Both the position numbers and the translations under genes were made by a program. Source: JBMOUD01 sp049319665 (GTDB lineage: Bacteria > Pseudomonadota > Gammaproteobacteria > Enterobacterales > Enterobacteriaceae). Taken from it: 64,000 nt of DNA. Under the pieces are notes generated by a model. It made no database searches and was not told the origin of the DNA. It saw only the letters and a list, made by a program, of their open reading frames with translations. Below, piece after piece: positions 16,736 to 25,535 of the stretch; position 1 is the stretch's first letter, and each line of letters starts with the position of its first letter. The stretch is taken from assembly GCF_049319665.1 (NCBI RefSeq), contig NZ_JBMOUD010000019.1:10410-74409 (forward strand), read 5' to 3'.

Positions 16736-19700
16736 GGTGTGACTCCTCAATAGCAGAGTGCGATGTGCCTTGTTGCTTAGGCTTACGAGTAAATAGGTTA
16801 ACCACGAATACGTAGAACATCGGCACGAAGAACACGGCCAGGAAGGTGGCGGTGATCATTCCCCCGACGACCGCGGTACCAATCGAGTGTTGGCTACCGG
16901 CACCCGCACCGTTGGAAATCGTTAGCGGGAATACGCCTAAGATAAAGGCCATTGAGGTCATGATAATTGGCCGGATACGTAGCCTAGCCGCCTGTAGGGC
17001 AGCCTCAACCAGAGGTACGCCCTCTTTGTCATGCAAATCTTTGGCAAATTCGACAATCAGGATGGCGTTTTTCGCTGCCAGTCCGACGGTGGTTAATAGT
17101 CCGATTTGGAAATAGACATCGTTATAAAGATTACGCATTAGCACTGCGCCGACCGCCCCTAAAATACCCAGCGGCACGACCAGCATGACGGAGAACGGTA
17201 CGGACCAGCTTTCATACAGCGCAGCCAGACACAGGAACACCACAATCGCAGACAGCGCATACAAAGCCGGTGCTTGTGAACCCGATTGCTGTTCTTCATA
17301 AGAGAGCCCGTGCCAGGCGACTTTGTAGCCTTTTGGTAATTTAGCGGCAATCTCTAGCACCGCTTTGCTTGCATCGCCGGAGCTATAGCCGGGAGCCGGT
17401 GCCCCCATAATTTCGACGGCTGAAACCCCATTAAATCGCTCATAGCGTGGGGAACCATAAATCCATTTGCCACTACCAAAGGCTGACCAAGGCACCATTT
17501 GCCCGTTGGTATTGCGGAAGTACCACTGTTTTAGATCTTCTGGCGTCACACGCGACGAGGCGCGGCCTTGGATATAAACCTGTTTAACACGGTCGTTGTA
17601 CATAAACTGGTTAACATAGGTCGAGCCCCAGACGGCGGATAACGTGCTGTTGATGGTGTCCATGCTCAAGCCGAGAGACTGCGCTTTCTCATCATCAATA
17701 TTGAGTTTGTACTCCGGTTCATCATCCATGCCGTTCGGGCGTACCGCCATTAAGCGTTTGTCTTGCGACGCCAGTTTGAGGAATTGATTACGCGCTGCCA
17801 TCAACTGTTCATGACCTCTATCCATCGTATCTTCGAGATAGAAGTCAAAACCGGTGGCGTTCCCCAGTTCCATAACGGCAGGAGGCACCATCGCGAATAT
17901 GCGCGCATCTTTGATGGTATTAAAATATTGGGTGCTACGACTGGCTAAGGCGGCGACGGATAAATCCGCCGTTGGGCGATCTTTCCAATCTTTTAGTTTT
18001 ACGAAAGCCAGCCCCATATTTTGGCCTCGACCTGCAAAGCTAAAGCCATTAACGGCAAACACCGAACTGACGCTTTTTGACTCTTTCGTCAGTAAATGAT
18101 TACGGACTTCGTCTAACACGCGTTGCGTGCGTTCCGCAGAGGCATTAGGAGGTAACGTGGCTTGAACCAACATCAATCCCTGATCTTCATCAGGCAAGAA
18201 AGTCGTGGGAACACGAGTGAACAGGAAACCGGTGGCGACAACCACGACCACATAAATGGTCAGGAATATCCCTCGGCGCGAAATAACGCCTGCGACACTT
18301 TTGGTGTATTTCTCGGTGCCTTTATCAAAGTTGCGGTTAAACCAACCGGCGAAGCCAGTCGATTTTGTGTCGTTTTCACTGTGTCTGATTATGGTTGCAC
18401 ATAGCGCAGGTGTGAAAATCAGCGCCATCACTACCGACAATGCCATAGCGGAAACGATAGTTATCGAGAATTGGCGATAGATAATACCGGTTGAGCCGCC
18501 GAAGAAGGCCATCGGAATTAATACCGCGGATAACACCAGCGCAATACCAAACAGTGCGCCCTGTATTTGTCCCATCGATTTTATCGTCGCCTCTTTTGGC
18601 GAGAGTTTCTCCTCATGCATTATCCTCTCGACGTTCTCTACCACCACGATGGCGTCATCCACCAGCAGTCCGATGGCGAGAACCATGGCAAACATCGTCA
18701 AGGTGTTGATCGAAAAACCAAAGGCGTTGAGGAGGCCGAAGGTACCCAGTAGCACCACCGGTACAACCAGCGCGGTAACCAAGGTGGCACGCAGGTTTTG
18801 CAAGAACAGCAGCATCACGCAGACCACTAATATGATGGCTTCAATCAGTGTCTTGACCACTTCTTCAATCGAGGCGCTGACCACCGGTGATGTATCGTAT
18901 GGATAAACGACTTTAACGCCATCAGGCAGCGAGTCTTGCAAGCTATTAACGGTATCTCGCACGGCTTTAACCGTATCGAGTACGTTAGCGCCGGTTGCCA
19001 GACGTAACGCGATACCGGTAGAGGGTTTGCCGTTCATCGTGGCTGAAATGCTGTAAATCTGCGGCCCTAAACTGACGTTAGAGACATCGCTCAGGCGTAC
19101 TTGAGAACCATCAGGATTGACTTTCAGCAGGATATCTTTGAATTGCTGCGTACTGTCGAATCGGCTTTTACCAATAATGGCCGCACTAAACTTAGCGCCA
19201 GGAATAGTAGGCAAGCCGCCAACAGAACCGGAAGAAACCTGGATATTTTGTGCGTTGATAGCACTCGTGACATCGCTTGGGATCAGTGAATATTTATAGA
19301 GCTTGGCCGGATCGAGCCAGATACGCATGGCGTATTCAGATCCTAAAACCACAAAGTCACCGACGCCTTTAGTTCGGGTGATCGGATCTTCAAGTTTAGA
19401 AACTAAGATGTTACCTAAATCAGCGTTACTGATTTTTGGGTTATTGGACGTCAGGCTTACCACTAACATAAAGTTGGCCTGATATTTGGCGATACGCATC
19501 CCTTGGCTCAGGACTTCAGCCGGAAGTTGTGGTTCAGCCAGAGACACCTTGTTCTGTACTTGCACTTGGGCGATATCGGGATTGGTGCCTTGATCGAAGG
19601 TCACGATGATCGAGGTACTACCATCGTTATTACTTTGCGACTCAATGTAGCGCAGGTTGTCCAAGCCATTGAGCTGCTGCTCGATAACCTGCACCACGGT

Positions 19701-19877
19701 GTTTTGCACGGTTTGTGCAGACGCACCAGGATAGGTGACAGAAATAGAAATGGCCGGTGGCGCAATATTGGGATATTGGTTGATAGGCAATTCGACTATC
19801 GAAAGTACGCCAGCGATCATGACAACTATCGCGACGACCCAGGCAAATATGGGGCGGTTAATAAAAAAAGTAGACAT
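16728..19877 (-). CDS. RND multidrug efflux transporter, AcrB/MexB (HAE1) family
   Basis: 1049 residues, the standard AcrB length. N-terminus STFFINRPIFAWVVAIVVM forms TM1. The proton-relay pair D407-D408 (GLLVDDAIVVVENVERIM) has exactly AcrB numbering, and the TM10 lysine sits in GLAAKNAILIVEFAKDLHD. Large periplasmic porter/docking loops are present between TM1-2 and TM7-8. It is an inner-membrane homotrimeric proton/drug antiporter. It lies between an adaptor lipoprotein and an outer-membrane factor, giving a self-contained system of the MexAB-OprM/EefABC layout; specific substrates cannot be read. The spacing to the adaptor gene is 10 bp. Confidence 0.93.
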   Translation of the reverse strand: MSTFFINRPIFAWVVAIVVMIAGVLSIVELPINQYPNIAPPAISISVTYPGASAQTVQNTVVQVIEQQLNGLDNLRYIESQSNNDGSTSIIVTFDQGTNPDIAQVQVQNKVSLAEPQLPAEVLSQGMRIAKYQANFMLVVSLTSNNPKISNADLGNILVSKLEDPITRTKGVGDFVVLGSEYAMRIWLDPAKLYKYSLIPSDVTSAINAQNIQVSSGSVGGLPTIPGAKFSAAIIGKSRFDSTQQFKDILLKVNPDGSQVRLSDVSNVSLGPQIYSISATMNGKPSTGIALRLATGANVLDTVKAVRDTVNSLQDSLPDGVKVVYPYDTSPVVSASIEEVVKTLIEAIILVVCVMLLFLQNLRATLVTALVVPVVLLGTFGLLNAFGFSINTLTMFAMVLAIGLLVDDAIVVVENVERIMHEEKLSPKEATIKSMGQIQGALFGIALVLSAVLIPMAFFGGSTGIIYRQFSITIVSAMALSVVMALIFTPALCATIIRHSENDTKSTGFAGWFNRNFDKGTEKYTKSVAGVISRRGIFLTIYVVVVVATGFLFTRVPTTFLPDEDQGLMLVQATLPPNASAERTQRVLDEVRNHLLTKESKSVSSVFAVNGFSFAGRGQNMGLAFVKLKDWKDRPTADLSVAALASRSTQYFNTIKDARIFAMVPPAVMELGNATGFDFYLEDTMDRGHEQLMAARNQFLKLASQDKRLMAVRPNGMDDEPEYKLNIDDEKAQSLGLSMDTINSTLSAVWGSTYVNQFMYNDRVKQVYIQGRASSRVTPEDLKQWYFRNTNGQMVPWSAFGSGKWIYGSPRYERFNGVSAVEIMGAPAPGYSSGDASKAVLEIAAKLPKGYKVAWHGLSYEEQQSGSQAPALYALSAIVVFLCLAALYESWSVPFSVMLVVPLGILGAVGAVLMRNLYNDVYFQIGLLTTVGLAAKNAILIVEFAKDLHDKEGVPLVEAALQAARLRIRPIIMTSMAFILGVFPLTISNGAGAGSQHSIGTAVVGGMITATFLAVFFVPMFYVFVVNLFTRKPKQQGTSHSAIEESHHE

Positions 19878-19887
19878 CTCGCTTCCC

Positions 19888-21018
19888 CTACTGCGCAGTT
19901 GGATCAGTTGTCGACAAATTTATTGCCGGCCCGGGACTACGTTTTTTTCGTTCGCTGGCATTCACTTTGATGCCGATACGAATGTTTTGTAGGCCGTCGG
20001 TGATCACTTTGTCACCCAGTTGCAGACCCGAGGTGACTTGCCATTTGCCATCGATCATCTGGCCGAGCGAAACGTAGCGCTGGACGACATTGCTTTTCGC
20101 ATCTACCAGATCCACATAGGCATCACCTTTGGTATCGTGTTGCACGGCTTCTTGTGGGATTAAAATGCCGTTTTTATCGATGCCTTGTTCTAGCTTGGCG
20201 TGGACAAACATTCCCGGTAGCAGCTCGTCATGTGGATTAGGGAAGGTGGCGCGCAAGGTGACGGAATCCGTCCCTTGATTCACCGTCACTTCGGAGAATT
20301 GCAATTTGCCCGGCAGAGAATATTGCGTGCCATCTTCTAGTGTGAGCGTGACTTTGGCCGAATTAGCCCCTGCCGACTCTAACTGGCCCGATGCTAACGC
20401 TTTGCGCAGGCGTAATAGATCCACTGACGATTCGCTGACGTCGACATAGATAGGATCGAGTTGATCGATAGTGGTCAGATAATCTGTCTGGCCGTTTGTC
20501 ACCAGCGCCCCTTCGGTATACAGCGAACGGCCGGTATGACCAGAAATTGGCGCCAACACTTTGGTGTATTGCAGATTAACGCGTGCTGTTTCTACATCTG
20601 CGGCATCTTCGCGTTCCGCGGCGATGGCATCGTCATAATCCTGTCGACTGACGGCGTGCGCATCAATTAATCCTTGATAACGTTTGGCAGTCGCGGCCGC
20701 ACTTTTCCATGTCGCCAATGCCTTGTCGTAGGTCGCCTGATAAGTCGAGGGATCGATTTGGTACATCTGTTGGCCGGCTTTTACTTCAGAGCCCTCAACA
20801 TAGTTGCGTTTAAGGATAATCCCACTAACCTGCGGGCGCACTTGCGCGCTACGAACCGCAGTAGTCAAGCCTGGTAGGCTAGTCGTTAGGGTAATTGGCT
20901 GAGAAGCTACAGTAACAACTTCAACGGCGGGGGGGTGAGCGGGGGGGATATTTTCCCCGCTGCCATCGCAAGCCGAAAGAAGTACCACAGTACTGACAGA
21001 AAGAACCTTCAGGTGCAT
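19888..21018 (-). CDS. RND efflux periplasmic adaptor lipoprotein, AcrA/MexA family
   Basis: 376 residues from ATG 21018, preferred over an in-frame GTG at 21027 because GAGTGGA sits at ribosome-binding distance. Lipobox LLSA-C17. The Pro-rich mature N-terminus precedes the barrel-sandwich halves (VRPQVSGIILKRNYVEGSEV near residue 67 and ILAPISGHTGRSLYTEGALV-type motif near 180). The alpha-hairpin is at about 95-170 and the beta-barrel with the conserved PNPHDELLPGMFVHAKLE block near 265. It is anchored to the inner membrane by lipid and joins pump to channel. It is first gene of the operon; no tetR-type regulator is divergent, unlike acrAB. Confidence 0.92.
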   Translation of the reverse strand: MHLKVLSVSTVVLLSACDGSGENIPPAHPPAVEVVTVASQPITLTTSLPGLTTAVRSAQVRPQVSGIILKRNYVEGSEVKAGQQMYQIDPSTYQATYDKALATWKSAAATAKRYQGLIDAHAVSRQDYDDAIAAEREDAADVETARVNLQYTKVLAPISGHTGRSLYTEGALVTNGQTDYLTTIDQLDPIYVDVSESSVDLLRLRKALASGQLESAGANSAKVTLTLEDGTQYSLPGKLQFSEVTVNQGTDSVTLRATFPNPHDELLPGMFVHAKLEQGIDKNGILIPQEAVQHDTKGDAYVDLVDAKSNVVQRYVSLGQMIDGKWQVTSGLQLGDKVITDGLQNIRIGIKVNASERKKRSPGPAINLSTTDPTAQ

Positions 21019-21075
21019 AGAATCCACTCTCTAAGTGTGATTGAGAAGTATGACTTTTGTGAGGTCATGATGGGT

Positions 21076-21145
21076 TTGAGAGCAATCATTCTCATTGGGA
21101 GTTCACACTATACGAGAGCCCGTACATTCCCTCTGTAAGCATTTC
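21076..21145 (-). promoter_or_regulatory. Probable promoter/operator region of the second efflux operon
   Basis: Upstream of the adaptor gene the minus strand has TATAGT as a possible -10 and TTACAG 20 bp further upstream as a possible -35, a long spacer. Between promoter and gene lies TGAGAATGATTGCTCTCA, a 5-bp dyad with partial likeness to a Fur box. Both readings are by eye. Confidence 0.3.
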
Positions 21146-21399
21146 GTGAACAGATATCGCCAAATAATTCGTCAATTTTTTTGCTGAAACGCATGTGGCT
21201 TTACTTGGCATTGGGAAAATTTCAGGACGATAAAGCTTGAAGATGCTTATCAAGAGAATAATAACTTGAGGGATTATTTTTGCAGCGAGGCAGGACTATT
21301 TTATGCTGTGGATATATTACTATTTCTAATGTTTTTTGTGGTGTTCAACAAAAATATATTTATACATTTTATCTTTTCCTTACGTTAAATACCTCTGTG

Positions 21400-21525
21400 T
21401 ATTAAGCAATGGTCGTTACTCTGGTATTGAGAACGAGCAGTTCTCACATTTGCACTTGTTGCATCCATGAGCATGGAACGTTCGCAACACTAGCCCATAG
21501 TCCGATATGGGCTTTTTTTATTTTT
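21400..21525 (+). ncRNA. Candidate small RNA ending in a strong terminator
   Basis: A perfect terminator hairpin AGCCCATA (492-499) / TATGGGCT (506-513), then a run of T, stands at 21492-21525 on the plus strand with no upstream gene on that strand. The preceding about 90 bp contain a further dyad (GAGAACGAGCAGTTCTC, 21428-21444) and no good ORF. Only an untranslated transcript would use this terminator. The terminator resembles that of RprA, but the body does not match any sRNA I know. The 5' end is a guess. Confidence 0.45.
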
Positions 21526-21962
21526 AAAATCATGCCAGATCTCTCTTCTCTTTATACTCGCAATGCAAGTTCACCATGCATGTTGGCTTCACAGTTTCAC
21601 TCTTCAGGCCCCCCGCTTTTGCCAAGAAAAACCGAGCATGTAATTCATAAATTAATTTTATGTATTTGTGCGAGGTTGGTCTGTTCGGTCTGAGAGAAGA
21701 TGTTTTGGGGGAGGTATTATTATTTATCTATTTGGCTTACAGCCTAACGCGGTAATGTCGTGGATTATTATCGTTATTTGAAAGCATTGCGCATGTGCTA
21801 GCGGCCAAGACTGACTACGCAGGTGGCTACAAAATTTACTGCTGGGAAATTTCTCAAAATAGCCTGCCAGTATCATGTCTGTTGTGTGCAGATAATTATA
21901 TTTTGAAACGATGTGGGCGACTGTCAGCACACTGCTGAACCCTTTGGTAAATGGCTATGTTC
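21526..21962. other. Intergenic region without recognisable features
   Basis: About 440 bp of noncoding DNA between the candidate sRNA and the terminators of the ABC transporter gene. Short open frames here lack ribosome-binding sites and plausible composition. Confidence 0.4.
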
Positions 21963-22001
21963 TGTTTAAAAAGGCGGTGATAGCGAGCGCTTATCACCGC
22001 C
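21963..22001 (-). terminator. Second terminator downstream of the yddA-like gene
   Basis: A 10-bp perfect stem GGCGGTGATA (21973-21982) / TATCACCGCC (21992-22001), followed on the minus strand by CTTTTTAAAC. It backs up the hairpin at 22032-22066. Confidence 0.8.
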
Positions 22002-22031
22002 ATTTACCTACTTTGAATAATTAAATGCAAA

Positions 22032-22066
22032 CGGCCCCTTGGTTATCATTTAACACCAAGGGGCCG
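22032..22066 (-). terminator. First terminator downstream of the yddA-like gene
   Basis: A 12-bp perfect stem CGGCCCCTTGGT / ACCAAGGGGCCG with an 11-nt loop, 33 bp past the stop codon at 22100. Only a short T-rich stretch follows on the minus strand. Confidence 0.75.
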
Positions 22067-22099
22067 CCTCAGGATGGGAGCAAAACGCTCGTCCTATCT

Positions 22100-23839
22100 T
22101 TAGCTTTTCAATAATACCGAAGTGGTCATCGTAGATTGGCCGTTTTCTTCAGCGGTAAAACGCCAGCATTGCTCATGGTATTGAGCCACGGTATTACGGT
22201 GTGCGACGCTGACTATCGATGTTTGCGGCAGTTTTTCTAACAGCAGGTTATACATACGATGTTCGGTATCATCGTCGAGTGCGCTGGTTGCTTCATCAAG
22301 GAATAAAATATCCGGTTTGATCAGCAGAGCGCGCGCAAATGCCATGCGTTGTTGCTCACCCGGCGACAGGCGGTGACTCCAGTTGGCATATTCATCTAAT
22401 ACCGGCTGTAAATAGCTTAAATGGCACAACGCCAGCACTTCACACAGACGCTCATCGGTATGGCCTAAATCGGCGTTAGGATAGGTCAATGCATCGCGCA
22501 ACGAGCCAATAGGAATATAACTACGCTGCGGCAAGAACAGATGGGATTTGTTTGCCGCTAGGGTTATCTCCCCCGAACCGTAAGGCCAAATACCCGCAAT
22601 GGCGCGCAGTAGCGTTGATTTACCACAGCCGGAAGGTCCGGCAATCAATACGCGTTGTGCAGGATGCAAGGTGGCAGAAACGGATGAAAACAGTGTATTG
22701 CCATTCGGCAAATTCAGGGTTAGCCCGTTTAATTGCAGATCGTGCGCTTCCGACTCGCCGACGCTAATACCGCGTGGCTGAGCATTGACCTGATCAATGG
22801 CAGCATTAAACCCTGCCAGACGGTTAACGCAGGCTTTCCAACTCGCCAAATCATTAAATGCATTAACAAACCATGACATCGCGCCTTGAACTTGTCCAAA
22901 GGCGGAAGCTATTTGCATCAACGAACCTAACTGGATAGCGCCGGCGAAATAGCGCGGAGAGGCGACTAAGATCGGGAATATATTAGCGAACTGGGCATAG
23001 AACGTAGAAGCAACGTTCAAGCGCTTGGTGGTACGCATAATCGACCACCAGTTTGAACGGATCGACTCGAACTTGTTAGTTAACTGCTCGCGCTCGTTTT
23101 TCTCGCCGTGATACAGGGCAATCGCATCGCTATTTTCGCGAATACGAATTAATCCGAAACGGAAGTTTGCTTCAAACCATTCCTGATTGAAACTAAGTTT
23201 AACCAGCGGTCTGCCGATCCACCAGATGATCAGTGAGCCGATAAAGGCATAAAGCAGCGCAAACCACAGCATATAGCCTGGGATGGTGATGTGATAAGAC
23301 GAGAAAACAAACGACAGCGGGCCGCTGACATTCCACAGGATCACCACGAAGGAGAAGAGGGTGACCACGCTAGATAACAAGCCTAATGCCAGCGATAACG
23401 TGCCGGATGTTAAGGCATTCAAGTCATCGGCAATACGTTGGTCGGGGTTATCAACCTGATGTTGATGCTCAGTGTAATAATAGGCGTGATTGCCTAGCCA
23501 CTTATCCATATACTCGGCAGTCATCCAACGACGCCAGTGCATTTGCAGCCCTTGAGCGAGATAAATCTTGTAAATAGAGATCACAATAAATATCAGTGCG
23601 AGCCAGGTAAAATGGATTAACTGTTGCTTAAATACCGGATAATTTTTGTTTTGCAAGGCATCATAGAACACACGATTCCACTCGTTGAGCAAAACGCTAA
23701 TGTAGACAGTGGCCAAGGAGAGAATGACGATAGTGGATAATAATCCCCATGCTCGCCATTTTTCTTGTGAGACCCAATAAGGTTTAATGAGTTTCCAAAC
23801 GTCGCGCCATTGCGCAGATTTCCCAGGTTTTTTAGTCAT
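22100..23839 (-). CDS. yddA: ABC transporter permease/ATPase of the SbmA/BacA-like (YddA) family
   Basis: A 579-residue half-transporter with fused membrane and ATPase parts. Membrane segments lie at about 32-52, 78-100, 150-180 and 190-215 in an SbmA/BacA-type domain (motifs NEWNRVFYDALQN, WRRWMTAEYMDKWL, NPDQRIADD). The C-terminal ATPase has Walker A GPSGCGKST (about 401-409), signature LSPGEQQRMAFARALL (about 491), and Walker B ILFLDEATSALDD (about 511). This is the layout of E. coli YddA (561 residues), a putative inner-membrane exporter of unknown substrate. SbmA itself lacks the ATPase, so this is not sbmA. It is a single gene with two terminators behind it. Confidence 0.82.
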   Translation of the reverse strand: MTKKPGKSAQWRDVWKLIKPYWVSQEKWRAWGLLSTIVILSLATVYISVLLNEWNRVFYDALQNKNYPVFKQQLIHFTWLALIFIVISIYKIYLAQGLQMHWRRWMTAEYMDKWLGNHAYYYTEHQHQVDNPDQRIADDLNALTSGTLSLALGLLSSVVTLFSFVVILWNVSGPLSFVFSSYHITIPGYMLWFALLYAFIGSLIIWWIGRPLVKLSFNQEWFEANFRFGLIRIRENSDAIALYHGEKNEREQLTNKFESIRSNWWSIMRTTKRLNVASTFYAQFANIFPILVASPRYFAGAIQLGSLMQIASAFGQVQGAMSWFVNAFNDLASWKACVNRLAGFNAAIDQVNAQPRGISVGESEAHDLQLNGLTLNLPNGNTLFSSVSATLHPAQRVLIAGPSGCGKSTLLRAIAGIWPYGSGEITLAANKSHLFLPQRSYIPIGSLRDALTYPNADLGHTDERLCEVLALCHLSYLQPVLDEYANWSHRLSPGEQQRMAFARALLIKPDILFLDEATSALDDDTEHRMYNLLLEKLPQTSIVSVAHRNTVAQYHEQCWRFTAEENGQSTMTTSVLLKS

Positions 23840-23979
23840 AGATAGCCGTTTTTAAATGTTATTAACTTTGATTCATCATCCAAGAATGAGTCACAGTATG
23901 TGATAGGGCAATTATGCACATGTAAGGATGTTTGTCTTGCATTGCGATTGGCCAGCGTTGAATTAAGAAGGGTAGTGCC

Positions 23980-24696
23980 ATGAAAGTTTGGTTGCCAGTG
24001 ATAGTTGTGATGGGGTGGTTGTGCGGTGCTTCTGCTTATGCCCAGATCGATGAACCTGACATTAAAAGCGATTGCCAGAAAGCCGGTATATACGGCCAGG
24101 CTGGCAATGTTGCCTATCAACAGCAAGATTATTTCAAAGCGCGGGATCTGTTTCGTGATCAAGTTGCCTGGAGCGAATTCTGCCACCTGTCAAAGTCGGT
24201 GATTGCGACGGCGTATAACAATATTGCGTTAGCCTATATTCATCAGGGCATGTACCGCAAAGCCAATGCCTGGCTGATGTTGGCACCTGATGATAAAAAA
24301 TCCGAGTTCAACCGCCACCAGATTCAGCAGCAGTTGGATGCCTTGCCTGTTAGCCCTAGTCCGGTCGGTGAGTATTGGCAATATGCCGGATTAGGCAGTT
24401 GGAATATTGTAGAAGTGAAATCCGTCGGTAAGCAGTTTGAAGTGGAATACAGCGGCTTAAGCATGGGCGTATCGTCACTGTATTACGGCCCGGCCACCGG
24501 TTCATTCTCTGCCATCACCACTATTAAAGATGGTAAAGCGGTCTATCACCAAACCGGCGATATTATTGATGGCGAACAGCATTGCACGGTGCATATGAGC
24601 TTCAGCGGCGATAGCCTGGCGATGCGCACCATCGGTGACTGTGGGTTTGGGCGCAATGTCCGCGCCGAGGGGACTTACATAAGAGTGGAGTCTTAA
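23980..24696 (+). CDS. Secreted protein with TPR-like N-terminal half, unknown function
   Basis: 238 residues. A signal peptide covers residues 1-21 (MKVWLPVIVVMGWLCGASAY, cleavage after AYA). The mature N-terminal half (about 35-110) reads like Sel1/TPR helices: GNVAYQQQDYFKARDLF and AYNNIALAYIHQGMYRKANA are typical helix-turn-helix repeats. The C-terminal half (about 130-238) is beta-rich with many Gly/Ser and ends in GDCGFGRNVRAEGTYIRVES, perhaps a small barrel. It has three or four cysteines that could form disulfides. It is transcribed alone toward the giant inverted repeat. I do not recognise the family. Confidence 0.75.
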   Translation: MKVWLPVIVVMGWLCGASAYAQIDEPDIKSDCQKAGIYGQAGNVAYQQQDYFKARDLFRDQVAWSEFCHLSKSVIATAYNNIALAYIHQGMYRKANAWLMLAPDDKKSEFNRHQIQQQLDALPVSPSPVGEYWQYAGLGSWNIVEVKSVGKQFEVEYSGLSMGVSSLYYGPATGSFSAITTIKDGKAVYHQTGDIIDGEQHCTVHMSFSGDSLAMRTIGDCGFGRNVRAEGTYIRVES

Positions 24697-24711
24697 GCCA
24701 GGCGCGTTTTT

Positions 24712-25475
24712 AAATCTAGACCGAGATTTATGCGATTTTCTCAAACCAGAATGGTGCAAATTTCGGTTTATTCAAGCTTGACCGAGCTTGGCGCGGTTTT
24801 AAGACCAGAATGGTGCAAATTTCGGTTCTTCAAATGCGGTGTTCAATTCAGCCTTCGGGCCGAAACCGAGCAAAGGGATGTAGGGCGCATCCCTTTGCAA
24901 TCCCGCGCCTTTTCATTGATTTATATCGTATTCCAATTAGGCTATGTTTCAGGTACCACCGCGACAGGCGCAAATTTCATGGCTCCGCCATCCCTTCCTT
25001 CGGGTTCGAGCTAACGATAATGATGTTATCTCTCCACCACTCGTCAGTGAAATTTTGAGTGCGCCACCAAGCTTTTACTTCAAAAGCTAAACTGTCTTTG
25101 ACCTTAAAAAACGCTAAGCGCACTCAAAATGCCACCGGTGGAGTGGTGAAAGACAATAGATTTATCGTTGGCTTGAACCCGGAGGCGGGGAGCCTGTAAG
25201 GCTGGCATTTGCGCGATAACGGAAGCCGCTGAAACATGGCCTCCACTGGATACTATGTTGAAGTAGCAAAAAGCGCGGGAAGCCGGAAGGGGCGGCGCTT
25301 ACCGCCCCTTCGGTCGGTTTAGGCTGCGGCCTAATATTGAGAACCGCAGCTGATAAACCGAAATATTCACCGTTCTGGTTTTGATAAACCGCTCCAAGCT
25401 CGGTCAAGCTTGAATAAACCGAAATATTCACCGTTCCCGGTTTTACAAAACCGAATTAATCTCGGACTAAGATTA
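24712..25475. repeat. Giant imperfect inverted repeat (two arms of about 355 bp)
   Basis: The left arm (about 24712-25065) and the reverse complement of the right arm (about 25113-25475) align along nearly their whole length, leaving about 47 bp in the centre. A 32-bp block is identical (24760-24791 versus 25394-25425), and the inner edges are AATTTTGAGTGCGC / GCGCACTCAAAAT. The left arm also contains a direct repeat, ACCAGAATGGTGCAAATTTC, at 24745 and 24802, and the right arm has its counterparts. It lies between convergent genes and encodes nothing credible. It may be two copies of a dispersed intergenic repeat in opposite orientation, or a non-autonomous element. Confidence 0.85.
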
Positions 25476-25535
25476 CCCAAAAGTTGTTAAGCCCTTCTGG
25501 CTTAAAGAAACCGCCCAGAATTCGGTCAAATTCCC

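Noticed and set aside
19503..19970. 155-residue open frame on the plus strand
   Set aside because: Antisense to the RND pump and adaptor genes, with no family resemblance or ribosome-binding site.
21724..21930. 68-residue minus-strand open frame in the intergenic region
   Set aside because: No ribosome-binding site, odd composition, no recognisable motif.
22100..23839. sbmA (peptide uptake permease)
   Set aside because: SbmA lacks an ATPase domain and is about 400 residues; this protein carries a full ABC ATPase as in YddA.
23836..24186. 116-residue open frame on the minus strand
   Set aside because: Overlaps the signal-peptide-bearing gene at 23980 in antisense; composition is not protein-like.
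24730..25058. Two open frames of 82-94 residues on the plus strand, and one of 89 on the minus
   Set aside because: They arise inside the arms of the giant inverted repeat and repeat the same translated motif; they lack start signals.
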